From: Castanea sativa
Taxonomy: Eukaryota; Streptophyta; Magnoliopsida; Fagales; Fagaceae
Reading direction: 5' to 3'
NCBI RefSeq assembly: GCF_040712315.1
Contig: NC_134013.1
Location: 33,391,001 to 33,455,000 of the forward strand
DNA: 64,000 bases
This document shows, piece after piece, positions 20,521-31,943 of the stretch. A program made the translations under genes and the position numbers. The notes under the pieces are model-generated. The model worked only from the letters and a program-made list of their open reading frames with translations, was not told where the DNA came from and did no database searches. Numbering within the stretch: the stretch's first letter is position 1; the number at the start of each line of letters is the position of its first letter.

Positions 20521-22949
20521 TGAGAGACCGCATAACTTCGGCGCTCTCAAAAAAGAGATCTGGGTGCTTTGAAGGGCAGTTCTCTTTTTGGGTAAGTGGC
20601 GTGGAGTCGTCACTTATTTTTTATTCAAAAAAATAAGAAAAAAATAAATACCAAATTACATGATTGAAATGCTTCATTGTTATTGATTGAATAAAAATAA
20701 ATACAAGCTTGATAAATTGAATCTTACAATGCTTTGAGTCCTAGTTACAATCAACCAAAAGAATACATGACTTTTTGTCCTAGTTACAATCCACCCAAAA
20801 ATTAAAGAATGACAAGGCATAGATCTACCTATCCAAAAGAACTAAGCTTGGAGGCTAGGTTACGGAATGGGAAAGTGTCAAACACTCATTCCGCCTAGAC
20901 AAAGTCTGGTCTTTTAAACTCTTATGACCAATATACCCTTTATGCATGATATGAATGATATGTTGCATACATGGCAAACCTAACCCTAAACTAACTCACA
21001 TATATCCATTTTTTGAGTTTGTCCTCTTCTTTTAGAAAAAAATTCAGATATGTTTTTGTAAAAATTTGATTTGATTCATTAAAAAAGGAACCAAATCTGT
21101 TTTTGTATATATATAAAAAAATTGTTTTTTAAAGGAAAATTAGATCTGTTTTTGTTAAGTGAAAAGAAAAAGGTTTTTTGCAAACAAATATTAGATCTGT
21201 TTTGAAGTAAAGTAAAAAAAAAAGATTTTGGTTTATATATAAAAAAATCAAATCCGTTTTGTAAGTAAGAAAGTCTATATTTGTAAAAAAAAAAAAAAAA
21301 ATCTATTCTTATTTTTATGAATAAAATAAGAAAAAGACTTTTTTAGAAGAGGACTACATTCATGAAATAAATCTACGTTACATGCATCAAACGAAAAACA
21401 TCTCAACTATTGACTTCCTCTTTTAAATTTCAAAATTTGCTATTTTTGTGACAAATGAAATTTTTCTTGGAAAAATCAAATCTGTATTTAATGAATATAC
21501 AGATCAGTTTTAAGGTGTAAAAAAATTTAGATCTATATTTAATGAAAATATAGATAAGTTTTTTTGATTTGGAATAGGGGAAGGGGAAACCTAGACTGAA
21601 AATATAGATCAGTTTTGATGTGTAAAAAAAATTCAGATCTATATTTAATGAAAACACAGATTTGTTTTGATGTGTCAAAAATTTAGATCTGTATTTAATG
21701 AAAATACAGATTTGTTTTGATGTGTAAAAAATTTAGATGTATTTAATGAAAATACAGATCTATTTTTTAGTTAAAAAAAAATATTAATGAGCAGATTTTT
21801 AAACTCAAAAGAAAAATCAAAACAATAAAAGAATTAAGAACATGTTTTCAAAGAAAAGTTTAACAATACATGGCATCCACATCAGCAATTAAAATATATA
21901 TAAAAACATCCTAAGTCTATTCATGCATCATCAAGCAGAATTAATAAAAAAACACAGATTAAGGAAAAGAAAAACTACCTCTTGCATGGACATGCTCTTC
22001 TTAGTGAAGGAACATTTTAGGATTCAAAGAAATTTCAATTCTCTTTTAAACTTAAAATATCTTGCTTACAAAAAAAAAATTCCTAAGGCTAGAGCCTCTA
22101 AAATGTCTTTAACGTAAGAGAGAAAATAAAAGAAAAGAAGAGTCAGAAAGAGGGGAAATCAGAGAGTGTGAAAAAGTGTCATATATTTTAAAATGCAACC
22201 TCTATTTATAGAGACTGAGATGTTCGAAAAATAAGCTAAATCATTAGAATACGAATTGGGACGCGTCCTTATCTCTAAAAAATCGAAAATGATGTGTTTT
22301 ATTTCAATTCAAGTGCCCTTAGGCTGGAGCCCGAATTTGTGCCAATCGGCACTTGAAAAGTGTCGAATGGCTCTTTTGGGTGCCAGTCCCACTTTTGAGT
22401 TTCAGTCCATCTTGGACTCCTTTTTTGAGATTTTTTTAGTCGGGACTTACACTTAGACGCGTTTTTAATCCATATTCCAAAAATTAAACTCTTTTTCTAA
22501 TAATTCAAATCTTTTCAGCAATGATTATCTTGTAGACAAATACTCCAAAAAGTCTTGATTATCCACAATTTTATTGTTATTTGATCATCCCATTTATTCC
22601 TATGTAAGCAAGCCTATTTTTGACACTAACTATCAATCAATCACAAAATTATTTAATTAATTTTAATTATCTAACCAATCAGAATTAATTTAAATTAATC
22701 ATGTGTAGTTGATTCTATCTAAACACAATGCATGCTAATCGTGCAACTTGATCATGCGATATCTTTCATTCTGACGGACCGAGTAAGAAATCGGGCATAT
22801 TGTCGCGACCGTTAGAACAACGAGATCATTTTTATGATATGTAATGAACAAATTAATGTATTTAATGCAATCATGAATTTTGGGTATATAAATGGTCATT
22901 CCAGCCATCTTCCTTGATTAAATCATGGGTGCAAAATCGAGTGTCTACA
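20521..22949 (-). mobile_element. Probable large solo LTR, minus orientation
   Basis: On the minus strand it begins TGTAGACACTCGATTTTGCA, a very common start of plant LTRs. It ends near GGTGGCGACTCC-like sequence (here GTGACGACTCCACGCC), then GCGCCGAAGTTATGCGG and TCTCTCA. TG..CA ends are proposed at 22,949 and 20,521. The flanking 5-mers (AACTA left, CAATC right) do not match, so the inner boundary or a rearrangement remains unresolved. No coding domain is present. It holds the AGATCT-rich tandem array. Confidence 0.5.
21478..21775 (+). repeat. Tandem array of about 50-bp units
   Basis: About five copies of a unit like TATTTAATGAAAATACAGAT followed by TTGTTTTGATGTGTAAAAAA and TTTAGATC. One unit carries a 50-bp insertion near 21,565-21,600. 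The flanking 21,040-21,300 also shows dispersed AGATCTGTTTTT motifs of the same kind. Confidence 0.75.
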
Positions 22950-23028
22950 CAATCCAAGATACTAATTGATTTATGGTATAAACAGGATTCGAAGCTCATA
23001 TCTTCTATTGGATGGGAAAAAAGGGCAT

Positions 23029-23385
23029 TTGTTCCTAATTTACAAATTATACAGCAAAATACCCATGTTTTGAAATTATTTAGTAAAATGTCCTTATTTT
23101 TTAAATTGGATTTGATCAAAATGGAATTCTATGTAAAACTTGATATATTCAAAATCGAGTTTTGTGTATATTTTTAAGTGTAACTCGACATTAGCAATGT
23201 CGAGTTCCACTTAAATTTTCAAAAAAAAATTAAGTGACAGAATACGCATAGAACTCGACATTGTTAATGTTGAGTTCCATATGTAACTCGATTTGGTTAA
23301 AATCGAATTTAAAAAATAAGGGCATTTTACTAAATAATTTCAAAAGATAGGTACTTTGCTCCATAGTTTATAAAACAAACAACTA
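23029..23385. mobile_element. Foldback MITE with AACTCGA hairpins
   Basis: The left arm (about 23,041-23,130, including TTTTGAAATTATTTAGTAAA) and right arm (about 23,290-23,372) are inverted copies over some 85 bp with modest divergence. Inside are two hairpins: a perfect one at 23,182-23,206 (11-bp arms AACTCGACATT, loop AGC) and a near-perfect one at 23,252-23,276. No coding capacity. TSD not resolved; it may be a Mutator-type foldback element. Confidence 0.7.
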
Positions 23386-25160
23386 ATTCATAACAACGTT
23401 GGTGGACTAAGAACCACTGAATGGTAATATTGTACTGATCAAACAAATACAAACCATAAATGATTTTGATCCAGTGGTTCATGCTTTGACGGTAGGTTCT
23501 AAATTATGGTCCACCTGATTGAAGGCACTATAATTAGCCAGTGTCCAATGATTATAAAAGCCTCATTTTATTCAAAAAGAATGGATAACTACGTTGCTTG
23601 CAATTGTACTGTATTTATGATTTTCTTTGGAATAAATACGTTCAAACTCATTACGATTTATAAGATTATATACGCCAATACGTGTATTATATTATTTTAA
23701 AAAGTTACAATTACATGACTCATTTGAAAAGTCACAGTACACGTGAATAATTTCCATGACCGTAGTGGGATTTGAGGAAGTTTTCTTGAACTGTTTCTCT
23801 CACCGTTCCCACTTTCGGTTTTTAATGAAGGCTCCTTAACTTTGTCAACCAGAAATGTTTTCAACACGACTTTCAAGTTCTTGTCTTAATAACGAGGAAT
23901 AGTCAAAAGCAACTTTTTATTCATACATAATGAAAGGAAATAATACTATTCAATTCATACTAATCCTCCCAATCCTGTCTCTGCACGTTATTATCATCAC
24001 CGACCTATAAAAGATAATATTATTCCTCTCTCTCTATATATGTAATGAAAGAGTTAATATTTATTAAGTGAATTAATGTTAAAGACACGATATTTTTCAA
24101 ATTGTTGATACGGTCAATTGTTATTGCAATAACATTATTTTTATTTGAATCCAGATTGATCAATTTTTTTTTTATGCATAATCAGTCATAATAATAAATA
24201 TCAATCATTGTAAAACCACTTTTATTATACATGAACCATCAATCTACCAATTCATATCAATAATTATAAACTTGTAAATTTAAGGGCATCTATTGGACAT
24301 CATTGTCTTCCTTCTTCTTTTGTTTTTTGGGGGTTAAAAAAAGAGAAATATATTGGAAAACAAAAAGGGTGCAGCTAGATAGACATTCCCATCTTACTCT
24401 TTTTCACAAAGGACCATGAAAGGTTGAAGGAGTGGATAAGTGGAAAATTAACCCAAGCAACACACGAGGCAGCCCAAGACTCTAATTTATGAGTTAGAGA
24501 GTTGCTTGTTTTAGTTAAAAGGAATTATTGTGACAATATATGGAAAAAGAGCAACTAGTCTGTCGAACATGGTAACATTTTATCAAATTTTATACTTGAA
24601 TTAGTTAGAAGTTTTGGTGAGATAATTTGGATTAGTTTCGAATGGGTTGGAAGTAGTTTTAAATGAACTTGAAGTAGAATTGGCTAGAAGTATTTTTAAA
24701 TGGGTTAGAACTTAGAAGTAATTTTAATTTGAAGAGCTTAGAGAGCTTGGTTACCACAACATCATCATTCTCAATGAAAAAAAAACATGGAGCAGGTTTG
24801 CAATGCTAAAAGAAAACCCAACTGGCAAGAAAAAGCAATGATTGTAGACCGACATAACCTTACTCAACAGGGAATGAACTTTAACACCATTTTTGTTCCT
24901 AAAGTTATCTTGTCAAATGTTTATAATTTGGCTTCTATAACTGCTAAGACGCCTATCCATCATTGCTGGGTACACCCAGAAATTTTGTACAGTAATGATC
25001 TTCCTGTTTTGTATTTCTCTGTACTGGATTCTAGCTTTTCTATGTCAACATGAGTATAAATAAATAAAAATTGAAGAGACACTCTGACACAAAATTAAAG
25101 TAAGTAAAATTTAATTGGAATGATACATGAGTACAAATAGAATATAATTTGAATTTTTTT
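23386..25160. other. Intergenic, no gene recognised
   Basis: AT-rich sequence without recognisable domains. An 88-codon frame at 24,787-25,053 has no familiar motif and no supporting context. A short GAATTAGTTAGAAGT-like direct repeat occurs at 24,598-24,720. Confidence 0.5.
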
Positions 25161-25850
25161 TATTGAGCTTCCATTTTTTTTTTGTGGTAAATTAAAAATT
25201 CATTAACAAGCAACAACATATCCTTCTTCCAAGCATCGTAAACAACACGTCTGAGAGGGAAGATTTATTTCAGCATAATCATGGGTTTTGGAGTGAGACA
25301 ACCTTTGTAAATGCATGAGCAATAGAGTTGAGCCCTCTATAGTCTAAACCCAATTAAAGGAGCAACTAACAAAAGATTTCCTGAATTCCAAAGCATTGAC
25401 TATCAGAGTTGTGATGATAATGATATTCCAGAAGCTATTGCTTTAACCATTCAAAGCATCAATGCAAAATTTCGAGTCACTCTCAAGAATAATAACCTGT
25501 TACCATTCCAAAGAAGCTAACTTGATAGCCCATTCAACTCCTGGTGCCTCTGCCTCAGCTGGATTACAAGAAGTGTGTAATTTTGCCTAAGCTTTTAGAA
25601 TCATTTCTTGCCACTCTGCAACAGCTTTGAAGCTAGGAGTAGGAGACAGTAGCATCCATGTTTAGCTTGATAGTTCCTGGGACCTGGATGGAGGAGGCTT
25701 TTGCCATATCTCTGGACACACAAAAAAACTACATTCTGCTGGGTTAGAGAGCATATACTCACAGCACAAAGATTTGAGTTTCTCCACCCAATCCTACTAA
25801 TTATGTTAGTTGGGCTCAGCCTGATACAAATAACGCCAAATTTCATGAAT
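25160..25850 (-). pseudogene. LINE remnant, RNase H (RVT_3) domain with poly-A end
   Basis: Minus-strand translation in shifting frames gives SFKAVAEWQEMILKA, AKLHTSCNPAEAEAPGVEWA, IKLASLEW, VIILESDSKFCIDALNG and EINLPS. This is the RNase H-like domain at the C-terminus of plant L1-type LINE polyproteins (EAEA and ESD motifs). A T-run at 25,165-25,182 on the plus strand marks the poly-A side. Several stops are present. Confidence 0.7.
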
Positions 25851-26181
25851 CTCCAATTAGATTGAACCTTAAACTTGCTTTACCCAGGTTTGGATAAGGG
25901 AGAGGAGATAGGGAAAGGCTTCCTCCCCAAGTTAGGGTAAAAGATAATTGGTTCATTAGGATTATAAATTGTTATACACAATTTATCGGTATTAACTAAT
26001 TTTTCTTTGGTATCAAAGCCTCACTTTTTCACTTTTATATTAGCAAGGTATATAAAACTTTATCAATCCATCACACTATCGGTTTAAAGGATTTCAAAAT
26101 TAAGGGATTTCTTTTTTAAGATGTCTTTTGGATAGGGTGTAAAAGAATCTAACTAAAAGGTGAAATAGTACTTCATAATAA

Positions 26182-26381
26182 GGGAAAAGTTAACGAATGC
26201 TCTAAAGGGCATTTGTTAATGAACTATTTTAAGAGAGTTTATATGGAAAAAGAAAAAAAAAAAAAAAGACAATTAATGTTTTGTTAGCTTTTTTTTTAAA
26301 ATTTTTCCATAAAAGTGATATAAAAACTTCCCTTAAATAGTCTATCAACAATTGCTCTACGGACACCGGTTAATATGAGCC
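26182..26381. mobile_element. Mutator-like MITE, third copy
   Basis: Ends GGGAAAAGTTAACGAATGC and, reversed, GGCTCATATTAACCGGTGTC match the family at 13,432. Flanks TCATAATAA (26,173-26,181) and TTATAATAA (26,382-26,390) are a 9-bp TSD with one change. Confidence 0.75.
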
Positions 26382-26382
26382 T

Positions 26383-26383
<1 letters not shown>

Positions 26384-26417
<34 letters not shown>

Positions 26418-26427
26418 CAACAACAAC
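26384..26427 (+). repeat. (AAT)n then (AAC)n microsatellite
   Basis: About ten AAT units followed by four AAC units. It begins inside the right TSD of the MITE. Confidence 0.9.
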
Positions 26428-27529
26428 GCATTTACTATGCTAAGACATAGAGCTAGTGGCAATCTAGAATGGTGCTTTAAATTGAAGGTCTAACTCAACT
26501 AGAAATTAGGATCAAATGATGAGTAGACCAAATAGCACCATCCTTTCTGTCCAATAAATGAAGAATTAGCGCTAAATACCAAATGGGCACAGGTAAATAT
26601 CACCACCCTGATTCTTGGATTCTCGTTCATTAATTTTTAGCTTTAAGCACAAATCCTTTGCAATTCAAAACACAAAATAATTATGTATAGAAAACTTGGT
26701 CAAGTATAATAGAAATAAGAAGAATAACTGCACTTTCCATGTTGATAGTATCACCTAAGCTACTGTAATCCACATTCACAAAGCTCCTTAGTGGATAGTG
26801 GAGTTTTTTAGAGCACTCTAGAACAGGAAGACTATCCTTTGTAATGAAAGATGATAAATCAAAGTCAACAAAAACATATAATCTTGTCTTAGTAATAATG
26901 ACCACTGTCTAATAGAGAACCTTATAAAGTATAGACCATTTCAGTTCTAGTACTAATGGGCATTTCAACATAAAGTTGTCCATTACTGTAAATCTAACAT
27001 ACAGGATGAACTTCTTGGTCTTAACAGAAAACAGTCAGGTCAAATGTATAAGCTCAATGAGAATCACGAAGCCTGCACTGTCTACAAGTCAGTTCATTTT
27101 TCTAACAATCAGCAGAGAACTGATATAACAGGAACATTTGAATTATTCAGCTCCTTCGAGGGATTTGAGGAGAATAAAACTAATGGTTCAGCAATGCTTG
27201 TAAGTTCCACCATAATGATAAGGCACCATACCAGCTGCTGGAGGATGTAAACGTACTGGGAGAAGCATACAATTGCATATTTTTTCAACTTTGGAGAAAT
27301 ATGCATCAAGCAGATTCCTCTCAGTCTTATTCAGCATTTGGTACTATTGATGAGGAACAAACATTAATCTAGCTGCCCAAAGAATTAGATGAAAGGCATC
27401 TGGATTAATAAATGATCTATAAAGTATCATATAGCAAAAGTTATATACTGAATCAGAGTCAAAGGAGTAAAATTTATCATTCTATTAAAAGGATTGTAGG
27501 CCATTTAAGTGAACAATCTACACAAAGGC

Positions 27530-30500
27530 TCAAATTTTAAGACATGAATGGACATACCATTTTGAGCTCCTTTCTGTGTTGAAATCTGAGATTAGGTCTT
27601 CTAGTTCATCAACGATTGCTTTATAGCAGAAAAGATATTGATCCTAACAAACAGAGAGTTAATAGAGTGAATTAGGAGTAGCGCAGAGTCAGAATGTCTT
27701 AAAGGAGAAAGGATTTGGGGAGAGAGAAGGGGGGGGGGGGGGGGGGGAGGTTTTGGAATGAGAACGAGATGATATTCAAAAATCTTAATCAGCAGAGAAC
27801 TTAAAGCCTTATCTTCCTTATGTGATAAAGAGGATGGCAGGCAGAAAATTGGAAAAATAAAAGAGCATTTAGATGGGAGGGAGTGGGGAGCAAGAATGAA
27901 ACTCGAAACACTTCTGCTCCTGTACAGTGCGTGACTTTGTTAACCAGAGAATTAAAACCGACCGAACCATGGTTGGATTGATCTGGTCTTTTGCATTCCT
28001 CGGTCTGGTCTGGGCAATTGAATGGTGAGAACTGCTTTTACTTGCTTTAAATTCCACAGTTAGGAGTTGGTTAAACAAAGAAACCTTGTATAGTCCAAGA
28101 TTTGGGAAAAACCACAAATTCTTGAGGTTAAGCCATCAAGTGTAAAATCAGTTTTGGGGGCCAGCAGAACAGTCTAACAAAGGATTACATAATATGAGAT
28201 TACCATGCAAATTAGTAACATATTATTAGAAAAATTAGTAACTATACCGGTGTTTGGACCATTCCAATTCTCTGAGACCTGAACATGGTTATGGTATTAA
28301 CAAGATTTAAAGCAGACATGTCTCCAGCTAGGATTCTCTGAATTGTGTTATGAATTGCGCAATATGTTCCGGTTCTCCCAATACCTGCACTGTGAGAGAG
28401 AGAGTCTCAGACATGTGTACAAATGATTTACATAGCATCATCATGGCATATTTAGATGCATAAACATGAGCTGATGAGCTGAACCTGCAGTGCACCACAA
28501 CTGGGCCAAGATTGGGTGGTACATGGTATATTCTTTTCAAAATTTCACGCACAGCAGTTGTGTCCTTTGGAACCCCATGATCAGGCCATTCAGGATACTG
28601 AATATGTAGAACAGACATGGGTTCTTCCTCTGACTGCAATATAAATGACAATAAATATAAGTAAAGTGTGATTCGGCACATTTCCATAGCAAAAGGTGGG
28701 TCATTAATGACAATTTAAACAATAAGCCTACCAAATAATCAAACAATGAATGCATGTTCAATAGTAAATTTATTTGGTGATTGTTATTAATTGAGGCTAA
28801 AGGCATATAGACCGTAGAGCATACTATAAGGGGCTCCCAATGTATCTTGTGTTGCTTTTTTGCAAGCTTTTTTTAAGGAAAAATAAATAGTATAGCTAAC
28901 ACCTCAAAGGGAAAACACCACATAATGAGACGACAAGGACCTAAAAGTGCCTTTAGAGCAATGGACATTTCCTATGCACAAAGCTTATATACAAAAATGA
29001 TAGAAGGAAGAGGAGGGAGACTCCGTGGCTCTGTTACATACAGATCCTAGATTCCATGGATCTTAAGATCAGGTTTTTACGTCTAAAAGAAGAAAGGGGG
29101 CCTCTGGGGGGGGGGGGGGGGGGGCAAAAAAGGAACATAAGGGCTAGTCTTTTCCATATGCACTCCAGAAGGCAAGGAGGGGGGACCACTTTCCAGCTGT
29201 TAAAATAAGACAATCCAATCATTCAAACCACCAGCCTTTTCAAAGAGTTGGAAACCAATCCTCTCTCCCTTCTCTTTTTCCCTCTTTTTGTTTTTGGAAA
29301 AAGAGAGAGGATGGAGAGAGGGGGGGGGGGGGGTTGTGGTTCTTTATCTGGCAAATATCTACAAGCAACAACATGAACACCAAAAGCCAACCCACATAGG
29401 ATTGAGGAGATGATTCATCATCTCTGTTTACATGTATAGACTATTTGGGATGGGCCAGTTGTACAGATTAAAGGATCACTTCAGATCTTTTTTTCCATAC
29501 AGACAGATTCTCCAAGTGGAGAGAGGGGGGGGGGGGGTAGAGATAGATAGAGAGACAGGGAAAGAGAGAGCTTTAGAAGGAGCAGTTCTAAAAAAAATTT
29601 GCTTAACACAGAACAACAGAAGAAGATTGTACCATCAAGCTTAGGCATTAGGTTGATCTATTTGCAGCTACTCACAAAGATTGAAACACACTTCATGAAA
29701 AGGCCCAATTGGTTCTTCCCCCATGCCATTGAGTACTCCAACCAAAACCAGACTGATTATCGCTTAACAAATAAAATATTTTCAAACCTTAAAATTCCAA
29801 TTCTTTAAAGCTTCAATGGAAGTAAGACAGACACTGGATGCATGACCTCTCCTGACGAACAATTCAACTCCTATTGCATCTTTTGAGATGCAACATCATA
29901 CTTTATTATTTTTTTCTAGCTCATATCCACCTCCTCTGGCAGCGCCCCTTTCCCTCTCTCATCCTCCCCAAATCTGTTTCTACAAATTTTCAATCTAACT
30001 TTTTAAAGAAAATCTTACCCAATATCCACAAACACCCCCATCTTTCTGTCTCTGTGAACAGACACCCAATATCAAACCTAGTTGTGTAACTAAAACCTTG
30101 ACACCCATCAATAAGAATTCTGGTTTAATATTCTCTAATTTGTGCTTTCACACTGTAAATGCACAAGACAATTTTACACAAATATGTTCTTTCCTCGATA
30201 ACATTTATATAAGAAAAAAAAAAGGACCCTCTTCTCAACTTCTAGAGTCTAGACTTTCCTTAAACCAATTCTATCACAAGATTGCAGTCAACATCCACAC
30301 GAGGCTAAAGATGCTTAAAAGTAAAACAATGTAAGATTGCCAGCTGGATATTAAGTCAGCAGCCAAATTTCAGTATGATTTGTACAATGAAGTACCGACT
30401 TAATTACATATGTTAAGATAACTTGACTCAAACTAAACAATCTGTATTGCATCCAACTTGCAGATTTACCCAAGGTTCCTACTTCTAGGCCTCAATATTC

Positions 30501-31886
30501 ATTAGCAATGAAATCATAATGTAAGATCTATCTACCCTCAAGAAATGCAATTTTATTATGTGAAAATCACCACAAGGGCCTTGAATGTACAAGCCAAGAC
30601 ATATTCTCATTTTACACACTCCTCACCAACCAAATTGGCCTACATTTCTAATATTCATTACCTCCATTTTAAGGGATTAAAAGGATAATAAAGCATAAGA
30701 ACTTATTTCAAATTCACCCCAATCAATATTTTCTGGACCACACTTGTTGCATCGGCCCCACAACCGTAACAGCAAGAGGTAAGACACAATCACCAATTGG
30801 CCCACCCAACAACTGCTATCCTAGTGCCTTCACCAGTTCTTTCTTCAAAAAGCAATCTTTCACTCTTTCAAATGGATAACAATATAATAAAATTTAAAAC
30901 CTTTGAAAAGTGGTCTAAATTCCACATACTCATACTATCACTTTTAAATACACAATTTTCACTCTCATCTCCATACCCAACACAAAAAGCTTCGCATAAA
31001 TTGTTTACCTTCTCAAATGGTTTGCTATTAAATGCATAGTACGTGTGAGATGTAAAGGTTTTTGTCTCAACCATGAACCTTCAAGCAAGAGGTCTACATT
31101 TTTATTTCCAAATAATATATTCCATTTTCACCAACTGTAAAAAGATCTGTTAGTCTCCAAACTTCACTCTCTTTCCAAAGTTTACAAGTTAGCATGTTCT
31201 CTTTAGCAACAAATCTCTAAGTCACTTCTACAATGAAGCTACTTTCACTTCCAACTGCCAGAAACCTCTCTCCTCTCCTCTACATTCTTTAAACATTATT
31301 TTCTTGTAGAAACACAACTCAATCACTAACTTCAAACATAAAAATAGCTTCAGCAATCTCCAGTTGTTTCAGAAATCCTTATCTATAAATGACATACTCT
31401 CTTAGTAAAATAAACTCTCCCTCGCTGTAAAGTTGCAACGATCAAGCATAAATAAAATATCAGTATACTTGTTTCTAATTTTTTTTTTTTGGATAAGTTA
31501 CACATGCACCCAGTGGGCCTTGAATCCATTGACCTAATCCTCCACCTAACACTTTTAAGGGGAGGAGGTGCCAGGGCTCAAGCTCATTGGCCTTGTTTGT
31601 AAATAAGCACCATGCATTACATCTGAAACAATGTCCCTCCATAAGGCTGACATAAGAAATCCTTTTGGGAGAGATTAACTACAGTAACTAAAAAGGGCAT
31701 ACCAATGGTCCAATGCACTAGGGTCCCAATTCTAGGAGTTCTAGGAGAGGTAATTGATAAGTAGCCTTACCCCAATTTTTAGAAAGGTTGATTTTCAAAC
31801 TCGAACTTGGACACATCACTGGGATGGAGGGTACTTACCATCACAGCAAAGTACAACCTTGGATTAAGTACAGTAAGTATTGGTTA

Positions 31887-31943
<57 letters not shown>

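Larger units (their letters stand above)
25851..27529. other. Intergenic 3' flank of the phosphatase gene
   Basis: Holds the MITE at 26,182 and its AAT microsatellite. The remainder is unique-looking AT-rich DNA with no supported gene. Short frames at 26,681-26,905 and 27,044-27,250 lack motifs. Confidence 0.5.

Noticed and set aside
24787..25053. 88-codon frame as a host gene
   Set aside because: No known domain, no splice or promoter context, surrounded by TE remnants.
28328..28687. 119-codon single-exon phosphatase frame
   Set aside because: It runs through intron 6; the correct model splices at 28,485 and 28,389 to rebuild [10 protein letters not shown].
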